From: Hymenolepis diminuta
Lineage: Eukaryota > Platyhelminthes > Cestoda > Cyclophyllidea > Hymenolepididae
Direction of reading: 5' to 3'
DNA: 64,000 nucleotides
Assembly: GCA_900708905.1 (NCBI GenBank)
Contig: CAADRB010000003.1
Location: 1,970,602-2,034,601 of the forward strand
Position 1 is the stretch's first letter, and each line of letters opens with the position of its first letter. The notes beneath the pieces are model-generated. The model was not told the origin of the DNA, made no database searches, and was given only the letters and a program-made list of their open reading frames with translations. Below, one piece after another: positions 47,501 through 62,172 of this stretch. Both the position numbers and the translations under genes were made by a program.

Positions 47501-50500
47501 TGCTCACAAAGAATAAAAACAAATTTAGCGGGAAATGATTCAGAGACAATTGTAGTATCATACTAATGGTCAAAGGAATTGAATGGGGATAAATGCGCTC
47601 AAAATGAGTATAATGAACAAATAGGTAATGGGATTTTATAAAATTACCAGAGTATAGTGTATAAAGGGATGTTTGAAATTTCTTGACAGCAATCTTTTCG
47701 ATTCGAAAAAATTCCTTCTGTGCATTAGAACGGTTGACGAATAACTAAGAACTTGTTTTTAAAAATGGAATTAGATATTATTATGAGTGAAACAACATTT
47801 TACTTATCCATTTTTGAATTCGATAAAATTTCGGACAAATTTTTGAAAGCAAATGAAGTTCAGTTTTTCAGCGAAAACGCGGGGATATAAACTTTTTTGG
47901 AATAAATGCCAACATTTCAAATTTGAAATTAAGATTGAAAATGTGATCACTTTTTTCAACAACATCCTCTCTGCTAATGAACCTATTAAAGGAGATTTGA
48001 ATTCTTGGCTATCTATCAAGTTTTCTTGGTTTACAAAATATTTTAATATCCACTCCAAAAATATGTCAAGTAATATTACCCTATACAAATGAGAATATGA
48101 AATAATTCGTTTTGAAATACATTTGTTCCTGACTAATTTTATCGACGAATTTCTGTTGGTGTATTCAAAAATCGGCAAGTTATTTGGGGATCTATATGCG
48201 GAAATGAGAAACAGTTTCATTGGTGAAATTGCTGCAAAGTTTACTTGGCCCCCTTAACTCAGCGGAAAACACAAATATTATTCGCAGTAATCGGACTGAC
48301 CAACCAAACTTCTTATAAATTTATTTGTTATTAAAGATAGTACAACATACATTAATCAGACAAGCGGATGTATGGATGCGGTAAATGTAAATAGTTTTAA
48401 GAAGGGGTACGGAGGTTTGGTCCATCGGATTCGGGATAATTACTTCTTCTTTTCTCATTTCGAAGAACATATCCTGCTGCTTTTCAAACGATCTTTTGAA
48501 GAGACTCCCTCTAAACCTGTTGTTAACATAAAGAATGATATTCTGATATTTGGCATTTCAATAGCCCTTGTCTTTTAAAAGACTTCAGACAATCAGAAAT
48601 CGGGTACTTTACCGTTTTTACTCGAACTCACAGAAGGTTGGGATTTATGGTATTTAAGACAGCGATTGACCTTGGTATACTGTTTTAGCAGTGATGGCCC
48701 GATCAAATCAAATATTTCCCTGGCGTTCCGATCAGTTGGCCTTATTAATGGCTTTGCGTAATTCTTTTTTTATTTTTAATTCTTTTTCGTTGAAGCTTGG
48801 CTGCGAAATTTCCCAGAAAAATCCTCTAAGCTAGCTCTTCACATGTTGTGGCACTAAGATCAGCCTTCCCTCAGCATTGAGGAGACTGACTCATTGAAAA
48901 TTTTTGATAAACCATATCATTATTTTGAGTGCTGATTGTGATTATATTTTAAGATTGTTTGGTGTTTTGCCTACAATAACTTGCGACTCTGGAAATATTA
49001 TGAAGCTAACTTTTCGATTAGAGATGTTTCGAAAAGGTAACAATTCCGTTTCTGTATCTCTTTCAGTGCAATTCTACGCTGTTTTATCGATAGTCCATTT
49101 CGAATTACATTTAATTAGAATACGAATGAATTCATCTACAGCTCTATTCCGGCACTGAAACTACTGACCATCATGCCCAGGCATGAGCATGCTTAATTTG
49201 TCCAATGATCTGATTATCTCGACTCCAATTTAAGGTGGTCAATGCCGGAGTAGATATCTTCCCAAATAAGTCCAGAGGTCAGATTAAAGAGTCAAAATCC
49301 TTGCCTGGACTCCTCGTTTAATGGAAATTGTCATAAATTCAAATAAATTCTCACAATTTCAAATCATGTGATGGAGTGTTTATCACTATGAAAACAAATA
49401 ATAATGTCATTAGAGTAAGAAGGAAATAAAAACCAAAAATGCATTTCAAGGGTTTTAATGTTTGAAAAGTAAAACCTTGCTCATTTTCACCTGCGGTATA
49501 TAATTTACCTTGTAATATCCCGAAAAATAATTAGTATCAGTTAAATTCTGAGTGTTCGAGTGAGTTCGTGTCCTGTTGGTCACTTTGATTTGTTTGTATT
49601 TTCTTATAACCAATAGCAGGGAGTTTAAAATATTAGATGAGAATGATAAAAATTTGATAATCGAAATGACACACTAACAAATCAATGCTAGTGTAAATGC
49701 ATATTAATATTCACTTTAATGCAAAATCTACAGAAAATGTCTGCAGTTTGTTGAATTTTAATTAAATTAGACTGTGTCATAGAAGAGTGGAGCAGAAGGA
49801 CCTAATAAAACTTGGTAATTTTGAATTCTAAAGCTCTGATCGGCAGAGAGAAAAGTGTCTGTTGGAGACTGATCATCGCTTGCATGTATCTCTTACTACC
49901 TCAGATTGATATCTCATTGCGGACTATTTTTTCGTCGTTCCAATTGATGAATTATTGGTGGGAATATTTGTTTCGATTCTTTTAAATATTAGAGAACTCC
50001 TGAGACAGGTAAAATTAAATTAATTATTAACATATTTAAGCCACACAAATTTCATTAATCTTGTAGGTCTAAATCACTATGCAGAAGTTGTAATCTTTAA
50101 TGACTGAAATCGCACATCTCTTTCATTATTCTTCAACGTAAATTCATTTCAAACAGATTGACCAAAATCCGGGTTAAATGGATTTCCTCTGAATTATACA
50201 ACCTAAAATAAAGTTCGAAATTTTTTATTTAAGGAATATTATTGTATATTTTTCCAAAATATTAACATTTTGGATTTTCAAAGTTTATTAATTTTGTTTA
50301 AATGTAGTTTTCATATACACAATTAATTTTTCAAATTGCTCTTAATATATGAAGCGCCATTTTTATCGGCGGTATTTAACAGCTGATGTCGGAGATGAAA
50401 TAATTAGATTATGTCATAAGACTTGATAATAAAGAGGTGAATTTAGACTTATGATAGTTGTTCTGGAATTTCAATTTTGGGAGCCGGTTTATGACAGATT

Positions 50501-52904
50501 TAGGCGGCAGATTATTTTCCTTAACTGAAATCACAAATTCGATTTGTATTCTTGAAATTATGTATAATAATAAAATTTCAATTAAACGCTGCATTCATTT
50601 GAATACAAATGACATTACAGAGTCGTAATTTATACAATTTCAATCTATTTTGCGTATTTCAAAGCTTTTGAATCTGCTGTATAAACTATAGTTAAATAAA
50701 CGATTTAATGTGCCCAAGCAGGCAAATTTTTAAACCAGTTTCTGTAAAGTTATGGAGAAGAATGCTGGATTTCTAGCTCTTCATTATTTTGGAGTCGAAA
50801 CACTCAGACTAAGCAAATTTTCACTTTTAAGGCCATTTTTGTGTCAATGAAAATATCGGCGGAGCACAGGAACTAAAAAATATGAAAATGACACGTTTAT
50901 TTCATCTAAGCTTATCGAATTGCTATTATCTAGTGCGGTTTCCTACTCGAAGCGGAAATTTTTGTTTCAATATCTTTTCTGACCGGCATCGAAAAAAAAC
51001 ATTATTGAGAATTGAAAATAATCATAATTTGTGATTTATACATCGTTTCCAAAACAGCGTTTCAGAATACATTTCTGGTTAGCATTTCGTTTTATAATTC
51101 ACAGGAGGGCACTGTGGAAAGCAAGTGAAATTGGATGGGTAGAGTTCAGTAATTGGTATGAGGAGAGAAGCTAAAAGAAAGCGTCAGAAGAATTATTTTA
51201 TTTGATTTTAAGTTTTGGATGTAGAATATCCACTTCGTGGACCGTTCACTGCTGCACTTTCCCAATTTCATCATTTGTAATTCGTTCCCTAATCGAACCA
51301 ATCTTGGTAATATATGCCACTTACTATTTCTTGATACAACTGACCGCATACGTTTATTCTGACTGAGGCATAATTTTCCAGTTTTATTTTAGACATTATA
51401 TTTCTAGTCACAAAATCTCTTATTTCTTCTGTTTATAAAGTGCAGATTCTACTATTTAGGCAAAAACGAGTCATTTCTGTCTTGCCATACTTTTCTAAGC
51501 ATAATGGTTCTTTGATTCACTTTGTGTTTTTATCGGAGTTGCGATAAAATGGTCCCATAATGTCATACGACCAGGTTATACAGCAGTGGAGTTAAATTCG
51601 TGATTCGTGGTTCGGATACCTCCTCTAGGGGTCAATTTGTGGCCTGCAAATTGCATTTCCTGCCACAAAACAACCCTAAACTAGAAAATTTGAATCACTT
51701 TTGCAAACTCCTAAAATTGTATCCTTTAAAATGGAACTGCATTACAACTTTCGCCCTTTACAAAGACATTTACTTTAACGGTATTGAAATTTTGAAAACG
51801 ATAATTTGTTAAAGCTTGGCAACATTTGGCTAGTAATTAGAATTTGTTGTTCTTTTAAGGGATGTACCTGACATTAGGGAAATGCATTATTTCTTGAAGC
51901 TTCTAATTAGCTTTTAGGGGAGTCACAAATTCTCGGGTCAATACAAATAGACAAAGTATCTGTTTGGAACAAATGAATATCTAATTGAGCGTCATGAGCT
52001 TTAAAATTAAATTTTAATTTTATACAAATTCAACAAAACAGTAGAAAGAAGGGATTTACAGGGCAAGCTAAAGAATGTTGACAACTGTTAGTACACATGC
52101 ATGTACAATTTTTGGAGTAGAAAGCAGATGGGAATTTCAAAGATTCATGCGTTAAGTCTAGAATGAGAAGAAATAGTTTAGGTTTTGCCCAACATCTACC
52201 TTGCTATTCGACATGCCATATCTTATGCCTTCTAATAATTCTCATTATGGCGGCAGGATAGCGGGGGTCGGAGTTAACTGAATGAGGACCTGGAGAGGGA
52301 GAGTGTATGCCAGTAGATGCAGGGGTTGTGTGTTATTGAGATGGAATGATGCCAGACACATGTGATTTGAGGAAATTGAACCCTGGCAGCGCTCACTCGA
52401 GGGCATTTAAATGGCCTTATCATGCTAATTAAAATAAACCACTTGAAGTTCTGCTTCAGGTCACAGTAGGTCACAAGTGCCGCAGCAACAACCTTAGGAC
52501 TGAAATAATTAAGTCCACGAACTAATTATTGATGACCTAGATGCAAATTTATATAATATAATAAACTATTGTGTGTTTGACCCAATCATGTGGTTTTTCA
52601 ATTAGTAATAGCGGCATAAACGTGCGCACAGTCTAAGTTGACAGTTACTTTTTGCAAAAAAGTCTTTCATAATACGTTCTGATGATTTTAAAAGCGTAAA
52701 TATGCAATTTCGATTCATATATAATCAGTACATTTCGATAATTAATGGAAGAAAATGATTGTTATGAGTTATTAAAATCTGAGTCGACAGAGTTTGAGCA
52801 TTCTCGGTATAACAATCTAGAATAAGCAGTTAAAAATAAATTTTCGAGAAGCAGTAAGTTTTCGTCATCTAATTTGATTGTTGGGGTTAGAGTAAGCTTT
52901 AACA

Positions 52905-52985
52905 GCAATAAAGTATAACACCAAGAATTGATTAGACCAGGATGCATTGAACAAACCGTAGTGCAGACTCCCAGAGGGATTCATC
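52905..52985 (+). repeat. short repeat shared with the window's right end
   Basis: TAACACCAAGAATTGATTAGACC, then GATGCATTGAACAAACC, aligns with the segment at 63915-63990 (GAACACCAAGAGTTGAGTAGACC split across a few mismatches). Similarity is roughly two thirds over about 80 bases. Family unknown. Confidence 0.35.
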
Positions 52986-54388
52986 CTTCAGCCAGCTTTT
53001 CCAATCGATGAGGAGGAGCCACTTTGGGACACATGATGTTTGTCCAAGGAGAGCCTGAGGTCACAACAAGGTTGGCAATTTCACACATCACTATGAGGGC
53101 AAGATAAATAAATTTTGGTGATTAGCGATGACGTTGAATAGATATTACGGAGATGATGGGATTCATTCTTCAAGGTGAAAGTAGCAAATGACACGAATAG
53201 TTGGTCTGAGGATGATGGAGAATTAGGGAGACATGATCATTTTAACTATCCTTTTTCATTTTGTTTAATTATTTTCCTCCCTTATTTACGTTTTGTTGGC
53301 TAAAAGAATCTTAAAATAGGAGAAAAAGTTCGGGAATGAGTAAATAGTTGTAATAGTTGTTCTATTAATATACGTGCATATTCCCAAGTTCTATTACGAT
53401 TACTTTTGTTTTTCGGTATTTTAATTCGGTAAAATTTTTTTGCCTTTGCGATTATTATTTAAATGTTATACCTATTGAAAATAGTTTTATATGCCAATGA
53501 ACCCGTGGGATAATTCAACGTATGCAAGTAGAAATTGGTCAAATCCAACTTTTTGCCAACCGTAGAAAGCTTTCAGCTAATTCACATCGCTTCAAGCGAC
53601 ATATTTACGTTCATTCACTTAAACTCGACCCATGATCAACTGAAGCCGAACAAAACGTTAGATTCTTGCAAATTTTCAATCGATCTTCTGTATAATAGAA
53701 ATTTTAGAAATGTTCTCATTGGTAAAATTATATGCATTCAAATTTCAATCTGATCGCTCGGGTTTATAACGCTTTTTATTGATATAAAGAAATGAATTAA
53801 CTGAAAACTATAATAAGAGTCTCATTTTAGCTATCTCATCTCTGCTCATAATGACACTGTATGTTGGTGAATGGCATGTGAGATCATTCGGTCTTGCCTA
53901 CCTTTGGAAGAAAAAGTATTCAGAAATGTTCATCGTGATTAAAGACCAGTCAGTGGGCACTGAATAATGTCCAATCCAGTGGACGAATGATGAAATCTAA
54001 GTTTTACGATGTGAATTACCCACATAGTACATATTTTACAATGAAGTAGTACATTTTGATACCTTGACATTACTCTCAGCTTATTTTGATCCGCATCTCT
54101 TCAACCTTTACAAGACCATCTGTCAATCGATTCCCACAATTAAAAATTTTAATTTTTGTAATTCTCTGGGTAATAATTACAATACACAGCATCAAAACAT
54201 AAACACCAGCAAATTACACGGCTTTAATACCATATTTTAGCAGAATATTTATAAAAATCCATCAGGGCGTCGAATTCTAGTTAAATTCATTAAAATACAA
54301 AATGACTGCTATCGAAAGCTTCACCACATTTCGTTTATTTATTTCTTCGTGATTTTATGTAATTATCTTAATTTATTAACGCTGGAAT

Positions 54389-55385
54389 TGAGAAATCTTT
54401 CGTTTGTTAAGTTAGAAAGGAGCTGAATGAATGCAATGAAAATGAACTGGCCGTCATGGGGAGGCGAAAACAGCATTTTTAACGCTCTGATGACTCACTC
54501 ACACGGAATACCTGAATTTGTGGGGAGAGTGCATGAGATGATGAACGAAAATCTTGGGAAGTCAATACGCGACATCTTGCTAAAGATCATCAAATGTCTG
54601 AGGGAACAACAATATAGAAGAAATGTTGTTAAGTAAGACTTCGAATAGATACGTTCATACGTTCTTAGATGAGGTCAGTTTATGTGGGCAAAACGACTAT
54701 TAAACAAGCATCCAGAAGATCAGGAGTACTTTTGGCTTCTCTCCCACCGAAAAATGTCCACTAGGATGATAAAGACAATCCAAGAAATGGTAGATGGTTA
54801 TGTGTGGGCGGACTCAACTGAAGTTCCAACTGTTATGCATGCGCACGAAGTCTCCAGATGCCTATATGGAGACTCTACAAACCAGTGTTGTTAGGCTGCC
54901 TTGGATAGACGGCGTGGCCAATGAAGGAAGACCCTATGTCTTTTAACTAGATTCATCTCCATCCTATAGACGTATTAAAGCCCAGGATTGGATGGATGGC
55001 CGAGGATTTTCATCATCATGTCACACCGAACTTATGGCCTCTTAACTCACTTAACTTTAATCCTTTCGATTATTATGTGTGAGGTAGGGCGGAATGGGGC
55101 GGAACGTAGTTGAAAGGGAAGTTAATAAGCATCCCCATAGCACCAAATCCTCCCTTATGGAAGTAATAGCCTTAGCAATGAGGGACATCAATAAAGACCA
55201 CCTGATCCGATCAAAGCTTGTAGTCCGTCGCTTTTGGACTCGAAGTGAATCGGTAATCGAATTCGAAGGTGGATGCATAGAATAAAACCTAGGGTACTAT
55301 AAGGTTTATTCGTTTGGTTACAATGAAGTTGTGAGCGTCGACCACCAGCAGTTTCATTTTCCGTCATTCTGAAAGTGCGTATGGT
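54389..55385 (+). mobile_element. decayed mariner-family transposon, copy 2
   Basis: Second relic of the same mariner family as 14930-15984 and in the same orientation. Transposase pieces in order, in shifting frames: PEFVGRVHEM and KSIRDIL (about 54505-54580), WAKRLLNKHPED (about 54682-54720), DSTEVPTVMHA (about 54808-54840), a WIDGVAN segment (about 54900), DFHHHVTPNLWP (about 55005-55040), then VVEREVNKHPHSTKSSL and INKDHLIR, ending VIEFEGGCIE (about 55108-55285). Compared with copy 1 about 90 bases are missing after VPTVMHA. There are several frameshifts and stops. Homology with copy 1 stops at AAAGTGCGTATGGT (55372-55385). Confidence 0.88.
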
Positions 55386-57399
55386 ATTCTCAGATGTCGT
55401 ATGTAGTGTAAAGCTTGATTTATTATTTAATCTGAATATTTACAAACAAATTACATTTCTTAGACAAATGGTAAGATATTTATGAGAATGAAATTGTGAT
55501 TATTCTGCCTACTAAGATCCAGAATAAATATTCCTTCTAAAGGAATTCATCTGGTCTGAAGTTTTACTTCGGAAACACGAGAATTTTTATCGTGCGGAAA
55601 GTATTTCTAATCTAAAAAATGTATTAATATAAATTTGGCATAATTCAATTTTGACGAATTATATATTTTAATATAAATTCGCATTGCCCACTTATATTTA
55701 TACTTCGTAATTTTTTCCGGTTAGAAACGACTCATTTGTTATTTATGATATTTGTAAATATTTAGCAATCTATGATTTTTGCTCCTCTATTCCACCTTCT
55801 TCTGCAAGTAAAATAAACGGAGTGGATAAGTTCGATACGCTATGGAAAAGGAATAGGATCAAAAAAGTGGGTCATGAGGTCAGAACTTCAAGAATCTAAC
55901 TTTATATGGATTGCAACTGCATTGAGTTGTCATGTGAAGCATTCATCATTCTAACTGCGCGATGTTCTTATGATAAAACTGGGAACTTATCCATCGGGTG
56001 AATTAATGAAAACGCTGGTTAGGGAAGGTTGGTCGAGTTATTTGTGCCTTCTTAAAATCTAATGTCATGTAAATGAGGTGAGTAACAAATTCATTGCATA
56101 GTGATTCATAAAAAATGCACTTAGGGGTGTAATTGATTGAAAAATTTATTAAATACATTAATATTAAATAATTTTGTACGACTACACTCATTTTAGGTGA
56201 AATGACCTTTTTTCCTTTATTCGATTTCCCTGTTGTTCGAATTCAAACTGCTCAAATTTTACGTGACTTGCCCAGATTTAAAGACAATTAAAATCCTTTA
56301 CTTGTCTTCCTTTAAAACAAAGGCAGACATATTAGTGAGACAATTGCTATTATAATGAAAAAATAGCAAGTTGTTTCGCGTGACAACCAAAAAGGGTTTT
56401 TTAAACACGCCGTAAACAACAACATCTACTGCATTCAAACACGTATTCATTTATTTTATTAAGTCCACTTATCAAGAATATAATTTAAAAAGAGGATACG
56501 TGGCCTTCAAAAAGGTATTTCACCTGATTAAATCAAATTTTTGAGGGTGGTTGACCAAAGACTGTATAACAACAACTGCGTGGCATAGGAATCTTATACT
56601 CAAACATACAAAATTTATGAGATCAGGTGGTGATATCATTCCTCTCTTCGGAGTTAGTGAGCTGTGAATTGGCAAAAGCGACGATCTGCATCCTACGTAA
56701 ACTTTTATTCCAAGAACCGAAATACCAGCGAGATCATGCGATTTAACAGGTTTTAATAGTGCACAGCTCACTTAGGTTCATTCAATTTTTACTCACTTTA
56801 AAGGTAATTCTTTCTTTCTCTGTTCAGCTTTTATTTTATTATTTTGATAATGTATTTTCATTATGTTTTTGCAAGTGGTAAAGGTGGTGGAATTCCTTAC
56901 CGCCTCTATGCCTAAATAGTTCCCAGCAAATTATATTAAGAATTTGAGTCCAAAATCCTCTCCAACAAAATATGCTCGAATTATTCTAAATCAGCTAAAA
57001 GTTCGTGATAAAAATTCGCTCACATTTCTGCGTTTGTGAATAAATCTGAAGGAATTTTGAGATAGTATGGACGGATCGTTTTAGCAGAAATTTTTGTCAT
57101 TGGAAGGATGTACTCATTTCATGTTCTCAACATGCCGTCCTTTCTAACACTTCTATTTGGATGAAAAGTGGAAATGGAAGATATTGAGACCGTAAAAATG
57201 TCTTCATATCTAGTAGAAGAGAACTGGATGACATTCTTGGACGTATACCTGGCTGAGGCTGTCGATGATGGTATTTTTTTAATCAAACTTGAGAAGATTG
57301 ACCCCAGACTACTTTGAATAAGAATCTAGCAAGATAAGATAGAAGATTCTTTTGGAGTGTCCAACAGCATAAAAAATTGTAATCTAATACATGGAAAGT

Positions 57400-57564
57400 T
57401 GTGTGTATAATGAAATCAGCGAAGGTTGCAGAGCTTCCTCCTTTTCCGGTCAGTTTGCTAGGTTTTTCATGGGAGTCCGGCTGTAGTTTAGGGTAACCCA
57501 ACGCATGTGGAAGCTTTTTTAAGGAAGTGGTGGTATCAGAAGCAGTGCCTGGTTTTAAGTGCAC
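57400..57564 (-). other. weak exon candidate
   Basis: Polar, GC-richer open segment (HLKPGTASDTTTSLKKLP, later TGKGGSSATFADF) that follows a possible AATCAG acceptor. It looks more protein-like than the AT-rich frames nearby, but no family was recognised and no partner exon found. Confidence 0.15.
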
Positions 57565-59479
57565 TGATTTTTTATTTATTTGCAGACTTAAATATTTCCG
57601 CTTCTCATTGGAATTAATACGGAAGGTATAAAACGTGGGACTTTTGTTTTGTCTTTAACCCAAGTAGTGCCTTTAGGAGTTTTAGTGAATGATTGTAGAG
57701 CTGTAGGAAAGGCAGTTGTATAAACCGAAATTAATTAATAGTTAGAAAATTCTTTCTATACTACCGAAATTTCCAAAACGTAATCAAAATTTTAATTAAA
57801 AGGACTACATCAGATTGAGGAGATTTCAAAAACCACAAATTAAAGCTTATCGATGTTATACTTTCCTTATAGCTTGAAATGGTAAATATATTTAAGTGGT
57901 ATTAACTGATGGAAATCAGTTAGCGCGTAAACAATTAACTGTTGAGGAAACTATTTACGAACGGATCATCAATAATTATTCCTGCGTATTTTCGTTCAGA
58001 AATATTACTATGACGAACATTCTGATTTTAAATTTACTAATAATATTATTTACCAGCTGCGATAGTAAATATTTAATTTATTTTATTTAAGCATTTATAA
58101 CTCAGGTACTTGTCAAGTCTTATTGAAAGTAAATCATTTAATGGTTTAGCAAATGGTTTAGAAATGAACTGATTAAATGAAGAAAATCTCATTTATCTCA
58201 TTTATGTGAAATTGTGATGGGTTTGAAAAGAAACATGATAAGTTGGGGTGATCCGTCCAATTTGTCAAAAGCCGTCTCCTAGTGATAAATATGGAGACCC
58301 AAAATATTTTATTATTCAAGAATTACAATACCCGGTAATTATATTTCCTGATCATTTGACTACCTGAGTATAAATTTTTAACATTGAATAGGAAAGGAAA
58401 TGGCTGAGCCCTGTTAGCTTGAATGCTATTGATAGAGCAGGAGTACGAAGAAGAATTTGGCTATCCACCTGAATGCCATGGGTGCTATTGTCCAATCCGC
58501 TTCCTCCATACGATTATCAAATGAATGATTGTATTATTAAATGCGAATATTTTAATATAAGAATATATCTTATTACCCAATGAGACAAGGACGGTAGAGT
58601 TTTTTCGTTATTTTTAAATTAACCACTTTTACCTTTGCTAAGCTAAAACAAATTGGCTTTGCTTTTCATTTGCTTTATGGCGCAAACTCTTTTCCCTCTC
58701 GAAAGCGCAGTCTGGTTCGTTTTTTGAATTTCAACATTTAGCCTTCATCCTCCTAACCTAAGGAATAATTTTTATTAGTCAAGCGATTTCTTCACTTAAA
58801 ACTCTACACTTTTATTTACATCGAAGTATTATTATTTGAAAACATATTAGACCTTAACCACAGAAACTATTGATTTCCTTCAAGTTTAAGTTTTCCTTTC
58901 AGAATAACATTTTGCACCTATTTATAAGGCAGTAGGTTTCCCTTACTTGAAAGTTAATTAAGCGTAGATGAATTCCTTCGCATAAGAATCCTGATTTTTT
59001 TATTTGGGGTTCAACGTGACTTTGAAATATGAAGTCTAATCAATTCATCATATAGAGAATAGAAGGTGAAACGAGGGCAATTTAGAAGACATAAGGAAGC
59101 TCGTCGCTGAGAACTTCAATTTAGTGACGAGAGGAGTTAATTTAATATACTGAGAAGGAAGAAATGGCATGCAGACAACTTAACGATGTGTGTGTCTAGA
59201 TGCAGAAATTCAAAATTTCTCAGACATTGCTTGATTGACTTTTTTACCCATTTTATTCAGACTTTGACCATGATTAAAAATTATAAAATTATTTTCCCTT
59301 GCTACGGATTTTAATAATATTAAATATCGTTAAGTCCGAAGTTACTAAGCCTCTCAGACCTTTCTAGCCGACTTATTTCTAATGCTACAGTTAAATTTTA
59401 ATTGCATCATATTGTTACCATCTTAAAGATAATATTTCTGCCCTGAAGCTGGTAAGATTTTTCTAGGGAACCCTTAAAT

Positions 59480-59660
59480 CTTACCAGGCTCATTAGGAGA
59501 CGCGTTCTCAAGGCTTTAATTGAGAACAACAGAGGCGCCCTAAAGCTCCTCTTACGAAAAATTCACATTTTACCACCTCTCATATTGACTGGGATTAGCC
59601 AGGGTGGTTGGCTGTCCGTGGACGTTAATCCCTGACTTAACACGTTGACCATTCTGTAAA
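59480..59660 (+). repeat. dispersed repeat, copy 3
   Basis: Matches 38560-38760 in order and orientation over about 180 bases, including CTCTTACGA, CACATTTTACCACCTCT and ATTAGCCAGGGTGGTTGG. Confidence 0.5.
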
Positions 59661-62172
59661 GCTATTTTCAACAATAATTCATTTTATGTAATTAAACAAT
59701 TAAAAGTTTAAAGTATAATGATCTCTGCTTTGTTAAAATTATGTAAGATGTCTAAGGTCTTGTGAGATCACGTCACTTTTGCGGCCTTCAAAAGAGAGTG
59801 AATTGATATCGCAAGACCGACCATCAAAATTTGACAAACGACCAATAAACGCTAGATGTCGAGGATAATAATTTGATCAGTTGTCCAATGGAATAATTAT
59901 GAAACAGAGAATTGAATATTCTGTAATCCGTATCCAAGATTCAATTGAAGTAACCCTTTTGATGCTTCCTTTTCTAATTCCTCTCTCAGGCCTCAGTGAA
60001 CTTTTATTCCGACAAGTGTGCAACGTAAATATATCATTGCAAAAGAGAAAAATCTCTAAAATGCAAAATTTTGGGTCGTAAACATGTTAAACTGGTTTTC
60101 GCATACGTAATCAGTTTATTCAAAAGTGTACTCCAGTGAGTTCTTCTTTGCTTAAAATGATTATTTAGTTTTTTCTAGCCGGTTCTGGCTGTAGGAGATC
60201 GGTATCTCAACCGCCGAATAAAAACCTAATAGAAAACCAAGAACATTGAAGTCGAATAGAAACTCCAGACGAAATATCACGCTGAATTAGTTCCATGACT
60301 GTAATTTTGGTCGTTATTTTTATCTGAAATTAATGATTGGCATTCCATTTTTATACATTTAATAGTCTCCTTATTTAAATTGGTGGAAATGGAACAAAAG
60401 GTGTTCTATTAGTTATACTGTTTCCCTAATACGACTTAACAGCCGGTTGGAGATTCAGACTACTTAAACAGTTGGTGATCAAAGCATTTTGCTTGATTTT
60501 ATGAGGGGATGCGATTGTGGAATTATCATTTCTAACTCCCATCAGATCTATCCGAATGACATCAAATTGTTAAATAACGCGTTGTTCTAACTGTTAAATT
60601 TAAAAATAATTTTGGCTTAAAACTAATTTATTAATTAATAATTACTTTGTACTAAAGTTAAAGAAATCTTCGATGTGTTAAACTTAGTCGCTAAATGAAG
60701 AATGTACTTGTAAATGCAGTTTAGTTTCATAAAACTAGCACATCGTAGTTAGCAGATTTTACTAGAATACACAATATTTTCATTAAATTGCAGTCGACAT
60801 TAGAAATAAGCATATAATGATTTCATAAAGGGCACTTCATTAACAAAGTTAGGGAGTAAATATTCAAATGGTGCCTCCAGTTTAGTGTAACCTGCTTGGT
60901 ACCGAAATCAATCTATTCAAGTACGAGTTCATAAATAAATCAGAAATGAGAAAATATGTTTCTTTCACAACAATTAACGGGCTCTAGAAGACCTGAACAG
61001 AAGAAGTAACTGATTTAAAGCGCTCAGTTATTTTTATGTAAATAAAACTTTGCAGGAATATACTCTGACATTCGAATTAAATTTGAGCTGTCTCTTGACG
61101 TTTTTTTGTTGTTTGTGACTCTACCATGGTGATAACGGTTTCTTTGTTTTCCCGCTTGTCATTTGCAAACTTTATATCATTTTTTGAATGTACTTCTGTC
61201 AATACCTCAAAACTTTTCTTTCAAACTTTATATTCAGATTTTGTAATATGCCTATAATTTTGAATTTTCTCAAATTTTACGTAAAATTTCTTCACCGGTG
61301 AATTCAATCACATGTAGTTGCTTGATTTAGCTAAAAAAAAATATTTACCCGAATATTAATCAAATATGTTAAAAAAGAAAACAAAAATAGGAATAAAATA
61401 TATAAAGGTCAATGTTTATAAGCACTTATGATGTTAGTTGAGATGAAGGAGTTCCCTCGTATTTAAAAGAACCAAATTTGTGAACACGATTTTTAATTAG
61501 AAACAAAGGTCAGATTCTCACTCAAAAGTTGTATTTGTAGAAATTATCTGAATCAAATTTAAAAGTTTAAAGAGAAAAACGGTCTGAATATTTTAAATTT
61601 CAGGAGTTAAAAGCACGATTTTTTCAATTTTAGCCCAAAAAGGTCTTTGTGAATTATCTTAAAACACATTATTATGGGGCTTATAAAAAACTCCTGCGAA
61701 TACTTCATTTAGTTGTGAAACATATTGAATGTATATTTAATTTATTAATATAAATTAATATTGAATTATTTGAATGAAACACTCTGAATCAATAATGCAG
61801 GGACAATTTCGCATCACTTTGTCCACACCGTTTGACAAAATTGGTCTTTGATAATTAAATTTTAAATCACCGCATTTGAAATTGCCGTGAAGATCACGAT
61901 GGGATTTATATATTCTAATTACTAATAATTATCCCCTTATAATATTAACTAATAATTATGATAGTTTTCAGTAAATAATTTATTTTTTAAAGCTTCTCAC
62001 TTGTAAGTGGATAAGTTTGCTGAGGGCCTTAAAATCAAAACACTAGTTTTACTGATATTGTCACGCGAAAGTCTCTCATGTAATGTATCTTTTAGGAAGG
62101 GCGTGCTTGTAAAAATATATTTGCTATATGTTGTAAAAAATGATGAAACGATGAAGACTTTCCTCCTCATTT

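Larger units (their letters stand above)
41693..54388. other. long gene-free stretch
   Basis: About 12.7 kb of AT-rich sequence. It holds a solo LTR (43251-43494), an anomalous less AT-rich block at about 44341-44545 and a repeat segment near 52915-53000. Open frames such as 47804-48220 (minus) and 48904-49158 (plus) have AT-driven composition and no motifs. No promoter, RNA gene or exon could be supported. Confidence 0.45.

Noticed and set aside
47804..48220. 138-codon minus-strand open frame
   Set aside because: Composition is driven by AT content (Ile, Leu, Lys, Phe, Asn), an overlapping frame is open on the other strand, and no domain or splice context was seen.
56520..56771. 83-codon minus-strand frame in a GC-richer patch
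   Set aside because: Possibly a repeat fragment, but no second copy in the window and no recognisable product.
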